Positions 42,959-52,146 are shown, numbered from the stretch's first letter. The stretch is 64,000 nt of DNA from Catenibacillus scindens (GCF_014202115.1 NZ_JACHFW010000003.1:124001-188000); one strand, 5' to 3'. The notes: a model not told the origin generated them from the letters alone. Made by a program: numbers and translations.

Positions 42959-43847
42959 TGCTCTCGTCCTCCCCCCGGCGGTCCGCCCGGATAAAAGGTT
43001 CCCGTATTTCCCGTGAAATCAGCAGATGATATTTCTCCGGGCGGCGGTAAGCATTGCCGTGAACTTCGCTTTGCCGGTACGCCCGCAATTCTTCCATGGG
43101 GAAAGACGCCATATAAATACCTTCACCCTCCCCTGCTTCTATGATCAGCGTGTCTCTTGATCCCGGCTCATTTTCTCTGTAAGCAATGCCGTCAAAGGCT
43201 GTAGAATGACCGTTGCAGTCCGGCTTTCCATAAGGGTAATTAACGGTGGCGATCCCTGTCATATTTTCAAAAGCTCTGGCTCTTAACTGGCTGATCCGGT
43301 TGATCTCCATAGGACAGGCGTTGGGCACAAGGATAACCTCAGCGCCTTTAAGCATAAGAATCCGGGCACTTTCCGGAAATTCCCGGTCATAGCAGATCAT
43401 AGCGCCTACCCTGACCGGCCCGTCCTTCGTATCCAGATCGGCCGCAAAAAAATCATCTCCCGGCGTCAGCCGGCACTCATCGCCAAAATCGCAGGTATGT
43501 ACTTTTGCGTAAGTCATTACTTTTCGTCCAAAACGGTCAAAAAGACAGAGTGTATTTCTTGGCAGCGGCTCCCACGCCTCCAGAAAAGTAATCCCCACGG
43601 CCATATTCAGGCGGGCCGCCATTTTCCCAAAGGCCATGACAAAATCGCTGTCCGCCCTTACAGCCATGGATTTAAGCAAAGCCACATCCTCCGGTATGGT
43701 GTAGCCTGCGCTCCACATTTCCGGGAACAGGGCCAGATCCGCTCCCATAGCCTTTGCCTTTTTACAATACTCAAGTCCTTTATCAAGATTAGCGCTAAGG
43801 CTGCCCTCCGGAAGAAGCTGCAGCATCGCCACATTGAAATTTTTCAT
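42951..43847 (-). CDS. Carbon-nitrogen hydrolase (nitrilase superfamily)
   Basis: A 298-residue amidase-type enzyme with the catalytic triad E43 (LFPEMWSAG), K115 (YAKVHTCDF) and C152 (AMICYDREFPE). It hydrolyses C-N bonds in amides or carbamoyl compounds; substrate unknown. It is coupled by overlap to the pentapeptide gene. The ATG has GGAG upstream. Confidence 0.92.
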   Translation of the reverse strand: MKNFNVAMLQLLPEGSLSANLDKGLEYCKKAKAMGADLALFPEMWSAGYTIPEDVALLKSMAVRADSDFVMAFGKMAARLNMAVGITFLEAWEPLPRNTLCLFDRFGRKVMTYAKVHTCDFGDECRLTPGDDFFAADLDTKDGPVRVGAMICYDREFPESARILMLKGAEVILVPNACPMEINRISQLRARAFENMTGIATVNYPYGKPDCNGHSTAFDGIAYRENEPGSRDTLIIEAGEGEGIYMASFPMEELRAYRQSEVHGNAYRRPEKYHLLISREIREPFIRADRRGEDESND

Positions 43848-43968
43848 GATCCCATTCTCCTCATTAAATAATCTCCTCGGCTCTTACCCCCATTTTACCA
43901 CAGCGTTCCCCCTTTTCCAATGAAGGCCGCATTGCTTTTATATTTCTTTTTGTGTAAAATAAAATATA

Positions 43969-44040
43969 GGAAACGTCATAATAATTTTTATTATGACGTT
44001 TCCTGCGCCGATTTTTGCTGCGCAAAGCGCAGATCTTTCC
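43969..44040 (+). repeat. 72-base repeat, inverted partner of 16299-16370
   Basis: GGAAACGTCATAAT and ATTATGACGTTTCC form a 14-bp perfect stem around AATTTTT, followed by TGCGCCGATTTTTG, GCGCAAAGCGCAG and ATCTTTCC. The inner hairpin is followed by GCGC-rich sequence as in the partner copy. It ends 100 bases before the ABC-ATPase gene start at 44140. Confidence 0.78.
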
Positions 44041-44139
44041 CTGCAAAAATCGTGCGCATCCCCCGAAGGGTTTATAGTAAACCTGTCTTATCAAAGGGCG
44101 GACATGCTGCCCTGCAAATTCCAGCAAAGGAGTCAAAAC

Positions 44140-45969
44140 ATGAAATCTTCTCAGGATCTTAAAGATCTTTTAAACCGTATTGACCACCGGGGATATCCCG
44201 CATATAAAGAAACCCAGGGCGCCTACCAGTTCCCCGGATATATCTTATCTATCGACCATGTACAGGGGGATCCCTTCGCCTCCCCATCAAAGATCAGTGT
44301 CCACGTTTCGGGCCTTCAGGCAAACTTTCCTTCCCGGCTTTACGACCAGCCGTGGAAACGGACTGCTTTATGTGACACACTGCTGCGTCTCTTTTCCCGG
44401 CAGGCTGAAAGTTTCACATTTAAAGCGTCCGGATCCGGCAAAAGCGGCCTCATCAGCGTAAGCAAATGCGGCCAGGAAGTCCTTGCCCGGTCCGCCTGCA
44501 CCATCGACCCCGGAGATGGAAGGCTGACCCTCCGCCTGGAAGTGGGTTTCCCGGCCAACGGCCGGACCATCAACGCCAGAGAACTTATAAAAATCTTTTT
44601 TGAATTTCTTCCTGTCTGCGTCAAAAAGGCTCTGTTTTTTAAGGCCCTGGACAGCGCAAAAATCCAGGCCGTCATTGATCTTTCCGATGACCAGCAGGCC
44701 ATCCGCCGGCAGCTTCCCCCACTTGGCCTGTGCGCTTTTGTCGCCGACGGGGCCGTCCTTCCCAGAGCTTCAGGCATTTCCCAAAAGTCCATGGCCGGCG
44801 CCGTAACCTTTAAGTCTCCGGCCTCCATGTCCGTCACTCTGAATCTTTCGGGAGGCCGGACGATCACAGGCATGGGTATCCCCAAAGGGATCACCCTGAT
44901 CGTCGGCGGTGGCTATCACGGAAAATCCACCCTCTTAGAAGCCCTGGAGCGGGGTGTATACAACCATATTGCCGGGGACGGCCGGGAATATGTCATCACA
45001 GACAGCAGCGCCATGAAAATCCGCGCCGAGGATGGCCGGAGCATCCGGCGTACCGATATCTCCATGTTTATTAATAATCTTCCCAACCATAAAGATACGA
45101 AGCATTTCCTCACGGAGGACGCCAGCGGAAGCACTTCCCAGGCCGCCAACGTGGTGGAGGCCATGGAGGCGGGCGCAAAACTCCTTCTCATTGACGAAGA
45201 TACAAGCGCGTCCAACTTTATGGTGCGCGACGCCCTCATGGAAAAAGTGGTCTCCCAGGACAGCGAGCCCATTACACCTTTAGTCCACCGCATCGGTCAG
45301 TTGTGGAAAGACTATGGCATTTCCACCATCCTTGTGGCCGGAAGTTCCGGAGCCTTTTTTGATAAGGCCGACGTGATCCTGCAGATGGATCAGTACATTC
45401 CCAAAGATATTACCAAGTTTGCCAAAGAACAGGCCCGCCTTTTTGGCGGCGCCTCGCCACAGCCTTCCCCCGAATCCCAAAACGGTGTTCAATCGCCGGA
45501 CTGCAGCCACGCTCAAAACGATTCCGGAACCTGCCCGGCGCCGGATTTTAACCGGATCCCCCTGGCTGGAAAAAATTCTCCGGCGCCAGCTTCCCAGGGA
45601 CGCCGTGGCCCCGGCAGCCGTGAGAACGGCAGAGATAACCGGGTAAAAATCAAAGTCAATGGCAGAGACAGTGTGAGCATCAACAAAGAAACCATTGATC
45701 TTCGCTATGTGGAACAGCTTGTGGACAGTGAGCAGCTCACAACCCTTGGCTATCTTTTGGCCTATGCTCAGAACCATTTCATCGACGGCGCCCGGACACT
45801 GACCCAGATTGTGGATCTTCTTGAGGAGACCGTCCGCTCAAAAGGACTGGCCTCCGTGTGCGAAAGCAGCTATCTCCCCTCAGGGCTGGCTATGCCCCGG
45901 CGACAGGAGATATTCGCCGCCTTTAACCGTTACCGCAGTCTCAACACTGGAAAGGATCAACAAAGGTGA
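44140..45969 (+). CDS. ABC-ATPase domain protein (PF09818 type)
   Basis: A 609-residue soluble P-loop protein. The ATG at 44140 with AAAGGAG upstream is chosen; frames above it run through the repeat. GGGYHGKSTLLEAL (around residue 255) is Walker A and LLIDEDTSASNFMVRD (around 348) is Walker B with signature-like residues. The N-terminal 240 residues are the family-specific domain; a proline/serine-rich linker (about 435-510) precedes a conserved tail (IDLRYVEQLVDSEQLTTLGY). The family is widespread and uncharacterised. No membrane partner is adjacent. Confidence 0.88.
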   Translation: MKSSQDLKDLLNRIDHRGYPAYKETQGAYQFPGYILSIDHVQGDPFASPSKISVHVSGLQANFPSRLYDQPWKRTALCDTLLRLFSRQAESFTFKASGSGKSGLISVSKCGQEVLARSACTIDPGDGRLTLRLEVGFPANGRTINARELIKIFFEFLPVCVKKALFFKALDSAKIQAVIDLSDDQQAIRRQLPPLGLCAFVADGAVLPRASGISQKSMAGAVTFKSPASMSVTLNLSGGRTITGMGIPKGITLIVGGGYHGKSTLLEALERGVYNHIAGDGREYVITDSSAMKIRAEDGRSIRRTDISMFINNLPNHKDTKHFLTEDASGSTSQAANVVEAMEAGAKLLLIDEDTSASNFMVRDALMEKVVSQDSEPITPLVHRIGQLWKDYGISTILVAGSSGAFFDKADVILQMDQYIPKDITKFAKEQARLFGGASPQPSPESQNGVQSPDCSHAQNDSGTCPAPDFNRIPLAGKNSPAPASQGRRGPGSRENGRDNRVKIKVNGRDSVSINKETIDLRYVEQLVDSEQLTTLGYLLAYAQNHFIDGARTLTQIVDLLEETVRSKGLASVCESSYLPSGLAMPRRQEIFAAFNRYRSLNTGKDQQR

Positions 45970-46198
45970 GGTTTCTATTGACAAACCCTGCAATAAATAT
46001 CCATACGATGAGGGTACTAAGTTTGCCAGAAAGATTACTCTAAATCAAAAGATTCTCACTGAAGCCCAACGGGCCGAGGTAGAGAAAATATACCGTAGGG
46101 ACATGACTATGCCGGCCATTGCCGATATCTTTGGATGTCTTTATACTACAATCGGCAGGATCTTTCGACAACGAAATGTGCCAATCCAAGAAAAATAA
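45970..46198 (+). pseudogene. HTH-domain gene remnant
   Basis: A frame without a proper ATG carries GTKFARKITLNQKILTEAQR then AEVEKIYRRDMTMPAIADIF and GCLYTTIGRIFRQRNVPI, a resolvase-style helix-turn-helix, to a stop at 46198. It follows the ABC-ATPase stop directly, and only TTG/GTG/ATT could start it. It looks like the C-terminal end of a site-specific recombinase or small regulator whose front is missing. Confidence 0.5.
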
Positions 46199-46269
46199 GT
46201 GAGATAACAAGCGCCGGGCGGGATTCTTCCTGCCCGGTATTTGTATCTCATCTGCAATATGTCTTGTAT

Positions 46270-46435
46270 GGTCGTATGGCTCACGCCGAATATTGATTGA
46301 TCGTGGGGCGGAAGATATTGTGTGTCCTTCTGCTTCTAATTTCTCTTTTTGAGCCTCTATGCCACCGGTGTACTTGGCGTTCAGCTCGCCATTTGCTTTT
46401 AAAGTTCGCCAGTATGGAGTTTCATCTTCGGAGCG
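46270..46435 (-). pseudogene. Alkyltransferase-like (MGMT C-terminal domain) fragment
   Basis: Leftward, the frame reads DETPYWRTLKANGELNAKYT then GGIEAQKEKLEAEGHTI, the DNA-binding C-terminal part of Ogt/Atl proteins. Upstream the frame does not extend to the PCHR active-site region, and downstream the sequence diverges after GHTI. It is a remnant with no start codon. Confidence 0.65.
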
Positions 46436-46584
46436 CTGGAAACTTGCATTTCATGCAATGAGGCGGTTTTTAATAATCTTTCAAAAAGCCATTGACCGAT
46501 AGTAACAACCGCAATATATAATCGGTTATAACAAGCGGTTCAAGCAAACACATAGATAATTGAAATAGCAGGAGGCATTTTACA

Positions 46585-46735
46585 ATGAATAAATTTACAT
46601 TTTCTTATCCTACAAGAGTTTATTTTGGAGAAGGAAGCGCGGCACAGGCATTTTCCGCAGAGCTTGGCAATGTTGGCGAAACGGTTATGTTGACTTATGG
46701 CGGCGGCGATTTGTTCCGTATTGAAACGGTGCAGG
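46585..46735 (+). pseudogene. Iron-containing alcohol dehydrogenase 5' fragment
   Basis: With AGGAGGC before the ATG, the frame reads MNKFTFSYPTRVYFGEGSAA then QAFSAELGNVGETVMLTYGG, the N-terminus of NADH-dependent butanol-type dehydrogenases. Homology stops after the GGGD near 46710, and the sequence passes into a DUF4405 gene in another frame. The catalytic domain is absent. Confidence 0.75.
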
Positions 46736-46736
46736 A

Positions 46737-47291
46737 ATGTTTCTTCTCTGGGTCGTTCACCACATTTTGAATTTTAAGTGGCATGGCAATCTATTCAAAG
46801 GCAAATATACGCCATTTCGCATGGTGCAGGTCATTGTAAATCTGTTACTTTTCCTTTCCATGCTCGGAACTATGGTAAGTGCTATTATCCTATCCAGAGA
46901 AGTTTTTGCTTTCCTGCCTATATCCGGCGGAATCGCATTGGCTAGATCTATGCATATTTTCTGCTCTTTCTGGGGCTTTGTTCTGATGGCATCACATTTG
47001 GGCCTACACTGGAATATGATTCTTGGCATGATACGGAAAGCATCTGGGCCGATTCAATCAAAGCCTCTAAAAATAGGGTTATGCCTTACAGGTGCGGCAG
47101 TCTCTGTTTATGGACTTTATTCCTTTATAAAGAATCAGTTTCTCTCTTATATGTTTTTAACAACTACGTTTGTTTTTTTGATTTTGAGCGTCCGCTCCCA
47201 CTGTTTTTTTACAGAGTATCTCGCCATTATGGATCTGTTTGTGTTCCTGACCTACTATGGAGCCAAAAGGCTGCAAAAGCTATCGGCCTGA
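46737..47291 (+). pseudogene. DUF4405 membrane protein lacking its N-terminus
   Basis: From LLWVVHHILNFKWHGNLFKG the frame encodes 184 residues with four or five membrane helices and the conserved histidines of DUF4405 (possibly heme-binding). The usual first helix and start are missing; an in-frame TGA lies just upstream at 46722. There is no ribosome site near 46737. It is fused by deletion to the alcohol dehydrogenase fragment, so expression would depend on a rare internal start. Confidence 0.68.
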
Positions 47292-47344
47292 TTCTTATGC
47301 GAGCATAAAACATCACGCCCTATTCCTGATGGCTGAACTGTTAC
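47291..47344 (+). repeat. Structured dispersed repeat, degenerate copy
   Basis: ATTCTTATGCGAGCATAAAA carries the same apical hairpin (TTATGC/GCATAA) as 11081-11096, and the unit ends GATGGCTGAACTGTTAC as the others do. The outer stem is eroded. It begins at the DUF4405 stop codon. Confidence 0.7.
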
Positions 47345-47465
47345 AGCATATATTTTTTAAATTAGTATATTGCATTATATAATAGTATGTGTTAATATAT
47401 ATCTAAGATAAATCAGACTATTGTTCACCAGGATTCTTATCCTGTGATTTCAGGGAGGCGAAGAT

Positions 47466-47771
47466 TTGAACGCGCAATTAAAGAAAGGAGCGCTGGAAGT
47501 ATGTGTCCTGTCCCAGCTTGCCAAAGGGGATAAATACGGATATGAGCTGACAGAAGTGATCTCCCAGGAAATGACCATCGCTGTCGGAACACTTTATCCC
47601 ATCCTCAAACGTTTAAAAGATGATCTCTATGTGGACACTTATCTTGTAGAATCCGATGGCGGGCCCGCCCGCAAATATTATCATCTGACTGAAAAAGGCC
47701 AGATATATCAGCAGAAATTAAAACAAGAATGGGAAGATTTTGTTCTCGCCATGAAAAAACTTTTAGATTAA
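47466..47771 (+). CDS. PadR-family transcriptional regulator
   Basis: A 101-residue PadR protein from a TTG start with GGGAGGCG upstream. LEVCVLSQLAKGDKYGYELT, AVGTLYPILKRLKDDLYVDT and RKYYHLTEKGQIY are the winged helix. It is 13 bases before a DUF1700/DUF4097 gene, a standard Firmicute pair in which PadR represses the operon in response to envelope stress. Confidence 0.93.
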   Translation: MNAQLKKGALEVCVLSQLAKGDKYGYELTEVISQEMTIAVGTLYPILKRLKDDLYVDTYLVESDGGPARKYYHLTEKGQIYQQKLKQEWEDFVLAMKKLLD

Positions 47772-47784
47772 GAGGAGAAAATGT

Positions 47785-48876
47785 ATGAAAAAAGATGAAT
47801 ATCTTAATAAAATCAGCCAGGGGCTGAAACAGTATGACCAGACCTATGTACAGGAGATTCTCGATGATTATGAAGAACACTTTCAGGACGCACTCTCCCA
47901 GGGACAGAGCGAGGAGGAAATCTGCCAGGCCTTAGGCGATCCCGCCGATCTGATCCAGGAGATCAAAAATATGATGGATGGCGTTGACTCTAGTCAGGCG
48001 CTGGCCCGTCCTGTCATAGAAGTTGAAAATTCAACAAAGCAATCCCATAGCCAGAAAAAACGTTACTCCTGGAGCAGCAGCGCCCAGGACGGCTTTACAC
48101 TGAAAAATATACGTTTTCGTGCCGACAGCGCCGATGTCCGTCTGGTTCCCTCAGCCACCGGAGATTTTTATGTTTATACTGAAGATCCGGAAGAGATGGA
48201 AAATCTGGAACATACCTGGCAGGGCAACACTTACGAAGGGCGGGTACGACGAAACCGCTCCGTCTCATTTTTCGGTCTGGAGATCCTTTATGATTTCTTC
48301 GGCGGCCCGGTGGATACTGTCATCCTCGCTATCCCCGAAGGCATTGACGACATACGGATTGAGACAGTCAGCGGCGATATTTCTGCAGAGGATATAAAAA
48401 GCCAGCTTTTAAGCCTCACCACCATTTCCGGAGACTGCCGTGTCCGCCGCGTAAGCAACGAAGGCACCTTTATCACCACAAAAAGCGGCGACATCAGCAT
48501 CCATCACACTGAAACGAATCACTGTGAACTTAAATCTCTCAGCGGGGATATGGGCTGCAAGGATGTGTCCACCAAAAAATTGTCGGCCCACAATATCAGC
48601 GGCGATGTAAGCTGCAGCCACCTGGTTTTAAATAATGGCCTTATCAAAACCATCAGTGGGGAGATTTCCGTAAAGCTGGAACCGGGACAGAAACCATGCA
48701 GTACCTTTGCCACATCGGTCAGCGGCAGCATCCACATACGCGACGGAGAGCGGACAGCCGCCGACGAGTTTCAGAGAATCCCGGACGGTGATCGTGTTAA
48801 AATCACCTTAAACTCCATCAGCGGAGATATTTCCTTAAAACAGGGAAAGGCGAAAAAATCCGGGAAGGGCCAGTAA
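47785..48876 (+). CDS. HAAS (DUF1700) and DUF4097 domain protein
   Basis: A 363-residue protein. Residues 1-60 are a HAAS/DUF1700 signalling domain (EYLNKISQGLKQYDQTYVQE). Residues of about 105-360 are a DUF4097 beta-solenoid with repeated SGDIS/SGDVS turns (VSGDISAED, KSGDISIHH, ISGDVSCSH, ISGDISLKQ). There is no clear signal peptide and no membrane helix, unlike many relatives. Partner of the PadR regulator; role in envelope-stress sensing is inferred. Confidence 0.9.
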   Translation: MKKDEYLNKISQGLKQYDQTYVQEILDDYEEHFQDALSQGQSEEEICQALGDPADLIQEIKNMMDGVDSSQALARPVIEVENSTKQSHSQKKRYSWSSSAQDGFTLKNIRFRADSADVRLVPSATGDFYVYTEDPEEMENLEHTWQGNTYEGRVRRNRSVSFFGLEILYDFFGGPVDTVILAIPEGIDDIRIETVSGDISAEDIKSQLLSLTTISGDCRVRRVSNEGTFITTKSGDISIHHTETNHCELKSLSGDMGCKDVSTKKLSAHNISGDVSCSHLVLNNGLIKTISGEISVKLEPGQKPCSTFATSVSGSIHIRDGERTAADEFQRIPDGDRVKITLNSISGDISLKQGKAKKSGKGQ

Positions 48877-48903
48877 ATCAATGTCACCAAACATTACCGT
48901 TCA

Positions 48904-49950
48904 TCAGCAGACACCCGGCTCCAGAAGCCGCAGCGTCTTCCGATCACAGTCCAGCTCATATTCCAGGCCAAAGCCAAAAAGGCCGATGGGATAGGCGTGC
49001 CCCGCGTTGACATTATACAAAATGGGAAGGTCCGGCTTTCCTGCTTCAAAACCTACCACCTGGCGGTAAATCTTTTTATAGCTGTCTATTTTTTCTTTAA
49101 AGGCCGGCTTTCCCACAATAATGCCGCTGATCACGTCAAAAATGCCCTGCGCCCACAGGTTGCGCAAAAGCCAGCATAAAAGATCCTCGGACAGGTTCAC
49201 TTCGCTTGTCTCGATGAGAAGCAGTTTCCCCTGCCACTCTTCTACAGAAGGCCACAAAGATGTGCCGTAAATCTGGGTAAACACGTCGATACATCCGCCA
49301 AGAAGCTGTCCGCGAACCTTTCCTGCGCCCTGCAGGATCTCATAGCCGGAGTTGGGATAGCAGGGCGTGGAAATATGTATATTTTCTTCGCTCCACCACA
49401 CCTGATCCGGGTCATAGCTGCAAAAACCGCTGGGCAGAATATCCATAGTTTCTGTGGGATAAAACAGCATATTTTCCATAGCTGTCCGGGTATACTCGTT
49501 GATTTTTACATATTCCGCCCAGTTACCCATCACCGAAAGACCATAGTAGGAAACCAGCCCCGCTTTATTCATCATAAAATGGTTGATAGTCGTATCGGAA
49601 AAGCCGGCAAAGATTTTAGGGTTATCCCCCAGCACATGAAAATCCACGTAGGGCAGGAGCCGGACCGTATCATCGCCCCCCACAGCCGTAAACACAGCGC
49701 TGATCTTAGGATCGGCAAATGCCTCCATAAGGTCGCTGGCTCTGGCCTGGGGATTCCTGTAAAGATACTCCGAGCCTTTTAAGGCGTTAGGCATGGGGAT
49801 CACTCTCAGACCATAGTCCTTTTCCATGCGCTCTTTGGCTAGATAATATTTGTGGATGAAAGGACTATCTCCCATCATTCCGCTGGACAGGGAGACAATA
49901 GCCACACAGTCTCCTGGCAAAAGCCGCCGGGGTTTTTTTAATTCTGCCAT
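48904..49950 (-). CDS. S66-family peptidase (LD-carboxypeptidase/MccF type)
   Basis: A 348-residue serine peptidase. GFSDTT (117-121) holds the nucleophile S118. VGGDDTVRLLPYV and the C-terminal LLIETSEVNLSED and NAGHAYPIGLFGFGL carry the other catalytic residues. It is nearer to the MccF group, which cleaves microcin C-type aminoacyl nucleotides and related adducts, than to wall LD-carboxypeptidase. Its start codon shares one base with the flavin reductase stop (TAATG). Confidence 0.87.
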   Translation of the reverse strand: MAELKKPRRLLPGDCVAIVSLSSGMMGDSPFIHKYYLAKERMEKDYGLRVIPMPNALKGSEYLYRNPQARASDLMEAFADPKISAVFTAVGGDDTVRLLPYVDFHVLGDNPKIFAGFSDTTINHFMMNKAGLVSYYGLSVMGNWAEYVKINEYTRTAMENMLFYPTETMDILPSGFCSYDPDQVWWSEENIHISTPCYPNSGYEILQGAGKVRGQLLGGCIDVFTQIYGTSLWPSVEEWQGKLLLIETSEVNLSEDLLCWLLRNLWAQGIFDVISGIIVGKPAFKEKIDSYKKIYRQVVGFEAGKPDLPILYNVNAGHAYPIGLFGFGLEYELDCDRKTLRLLEPGVC

Positions 49951-50393
49951 TATCTGTCACCTCCCACGTTTTCCCAGGCGATGCCTTCCTCTGTCGGGTA
50001 TAAATTTAACCCAAAGGCATATGCCTTTTCCAGCCAGTCCGTCCTTTCAATCTTAGACTTGCCGTTAGTGTCACCGCAGCCGCCGGCCAAAAGCATCCCC
50101 CGGTCCGTAAAGCCAATATAGTTGACAATGGCAAATTGATAGTAGGAAACCGCCTGCTCAAAGGTCCAGAAAAAGTTGTCTGCAGATGTCATCAACAGGG
50201 CACAGTCTTTCACCGGATACTTTTCATACCGGCAGGCATTACAGCCCAGACATCCTTTGACCGCCTCTTTCATCAGTGAGATCACTTCCACTTTATGTCC
50301 CGCTTCCGACGCTCCCTCCTGAAAATGGCGAATCAACTGAGCGGTATTTCCGTTGGGACGTCCGCCGCCCTGTATCACAAGAATATTTTTCAT
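49950..50393 (-). pseudogene. Flavodoxin-family NAD(P)H oxidoreductase with in-frame deletion
   Basis: The start at 50393 has GGAAAGGAG before it. LVIQGGGRPNGNTAQLIRHF and CLGCNACRYEK are the normal N-terminus, and then the protein jumps to YPVKDCALLMTSADNFFWTF and the normal C-terminus (GMLLAGGCGDTNGKSKIERT). Relatives have about 60 further residues between, including the substrate loop. The frame is kept and the open frame is intact, so a short protein of 147 residues may still be made, but its FMN site is incomplete. Confidence 0.68.
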
Positions 50394-50555
50394 TATCATT
50401 CTCCTTTCCATCGGATATAATTTTATTTTGCCTGTCCCTTTTTTATTGTCAACAAAAAGATTTCCTTAAATCTATCGGGTTATAAAAGTAAAATTTGATG
50501 GAGTAGAATATCATAAAAACAGAAGGAAAATATGGAGATGAAAAATTAGCAGTAA

Positions 50556-50596
50556 AAAGTCCGGGCAGATCCAAAAGGATGACTGTCCCGGACTTT
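50556..50596 (-). terminator. Terminator after the xylulokinase gene
   Basis: AAAGTCCGGG (50556-50565) pairs with CCCGGACTTT (50587-50596). On the leftward strand the stem ends in a T-run (ACTTTTTACTG). It lies just after the xylulokinase stop. Confidence 0.82.
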
Positions 50597-50600
50597 CCTT

Positions 50601-52079
50601 TTACTCCTGTGCCCACTGGGCGAACAGGCCCTTCACCGCCGGATAAATAGCGGCAAACTGACGGTATTTCTTCTCATATTTTTCCACAAGTTCAGGCTCC
50701 GGCTCAATAGTGTCCACAACCCGGACAATGGCATCCGCCGCGGCTTTTACCGACGGATATTCGCCGCAGGCCACAGCGGCCAGCATAGCGCCGCCCATAG
50801 ACGGGCCTTCCTCTGATGCCAGAAGATCCACTTTGATCCCCAGGACATTGGCCATAATCTTGCACCACAGAGGACTCTTGGCGCCGCCTCCGCAGATCTT
50901 TGTCCTCTCGATCTTAATTCCCAGGGATTTAGCTACCTCAAAGGAATCTCTCATGGCAAAGGCAACGCCTTCCAGCACAGCCTGGGTCATATCGGCACGG
51001 GTATTGTCCATGGTCAGGCCGATAAATGTACCTCTGGCATTGGGATCGTTGTGAGGCGAACGCTCGCCCATGAGATAAGGCAGGAAGAACACATGGTTTT
51101 CTCCCAGCTTTGTGATTTCTTTCTGTTCATTGCCGTAATCTTTTGTGCCGATAATGTCATCCATCCACCACTTATTGCAGGAAGCGGCGCTGAGCATACA
51201 GCCCATGAGATGATAATGGCCATCCGCGTGTCCGAAGGAATGGAGGGCGTTGTTGGCATCCACACCGAACTTATCGCTGGAAATAAAAATGGTACCGCTG
51301 GTTCCCAGGGAAATGTTGCACATACCGTCGCCCACAGTCCCTGTACCTACAGCCGCGGCCGCGTTATCGCCTGCGCCGGCAGCCACTTTACAGCTTTGGG
51401 GCAGTCCAAGAGTCTTTGCCGCTTCCTCAGTCAGAGTGCCTACAACGTCGTAGCTTTCATAGACGTGAGGAAGCTGATCCTTGCGGATATGGCAGATTTC
51501 AATCATCTCATCAGACCAGCAGCGGTTCTTTACGTCCAGGAGAAGCATTCCTGATGCGTCGGACACGTCCGTACAGTGAACGCCGGTCATCTTGTAGGCA
51601 ATATAGTCTTTTGGCAGCATGATTTTTGTAATGCGGTCAAAATTTTCCGGCTCATTTTCACGAACCCACAGGATTTTAGGCGCTGTAAATCCAGCAAAGG
51701 CGATATTGGCGGTATACTGGGATAATTTATCTTTGCCAATGACATTGTTAAGATAATCCACCTCTTTTGTTGTCCGGCCATCGTTCCACAAAATAGCCGG
51801 GCGGATCACCTGATCTTTATCATCCAGGATAACAAGGCCATGCATCTGCCCGCCAAAGCTGATCCCTGCCACCTGGTCTTTATCACAGTCCGCGGTCAGC
51901 TCCCGGATACCGGCAACAACGCCGTCCCACCAGTCCTGGGGATTTTGCTCCGACCATCCGGGATGGGGAAATGAAATGGGATATTCCTTTGACACAATTT
52001 TTTCAATTTTTCCGGAACCGTCCATCAGCAGAAGTTTAACCGCTGAGGTTCCGAGATCTACACCAATATATAAACTCAT
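50601..52079 (-). CDS. xylB: Xylulokinase-type FGGY sugar kinase
   Basis: A 492-residue FGGY kinase. VDLGTSAVK (7-15) is the phosphate-1 motif; SFGGQMHGL and GAGDNAAAAVGTGTVGDG are xylulokinase-like. It phosphorylates D-xylulose or a similar ketose. It is 121 bases after the isomerase gene, with a terminator between them, so the two may be expressed separately or by readthrough. Given the FucI-type partner, the true substrate may be a ketose other than xylulose. Confidence 0.92.
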   Translation of the reverse strand: MSLYIGVDLGTSAVKLLLMDGSGKIEKIVSKEYPISFPHPGWSEQNPQDWWDGVVAGIRELTADCDKDQVAGISFGGQMHGLVILDDKDQVIRPAILWNDGRTTKEVDYLNNVIGKDKLSQYTANIAFAGFTAPKILWVRENEPENFDRITKIMLPKDYIAYKMTGVHCTDVSDASGMLLLDVKNRCWSDEMIEICHIRKDQLPHVYESYDVVGTLTEEAAKTLGLPQSCKVAAGAGDNAAAAVGTGTVGDGMCNISLGTSGTIFISSDKFGVDANNALHSFGHADGHYHLMGCMLSAASCNKWWMDDIIGTKDYGNEQKEITKLGENHVFFLPYLMGERSPHNDPNARGTFIGLTMDNTRADMTQAVLEGVAFAMRDSFEVAKSLGIKIERTKICGGGAKSPLWCKIMANVLGIKVDLLASEEGPSMGGAMLAAVACGEYPSVKAAADAIVRVVDTIEPEPELVEKYEKKYRQFAAIYPAVKGLFAQWAQE

Positions 52080-52110
52080 ATTTACGCTCCTCCTTTATCT
52101 TCCATATTTA

Positions 52111-52146
52111 AAAAGCTCCGGCCCAAACTTCTGGTCCGGAGCTTTT
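52111..52146 (-). terminator. Hairpin terminator between isomerase and kinase genes
   Basis: AAAAGCTCCGG and CCGGAGCTTTT form a perfect 11-bp stem with T-runs on both strands. It ends the isomerase transcript 55-90 bases after that stop. Confidence 0.82.

Noticed and set aside
42951-43847. Nitrilase-family gene as agmatine-pathway hydrolase linked to arginase
   Set aside because: It is 30 kb from the arginase-family gene and lacks clear specificity motifs for N-carbamoylputrescine, so the pathway link is unsupported.
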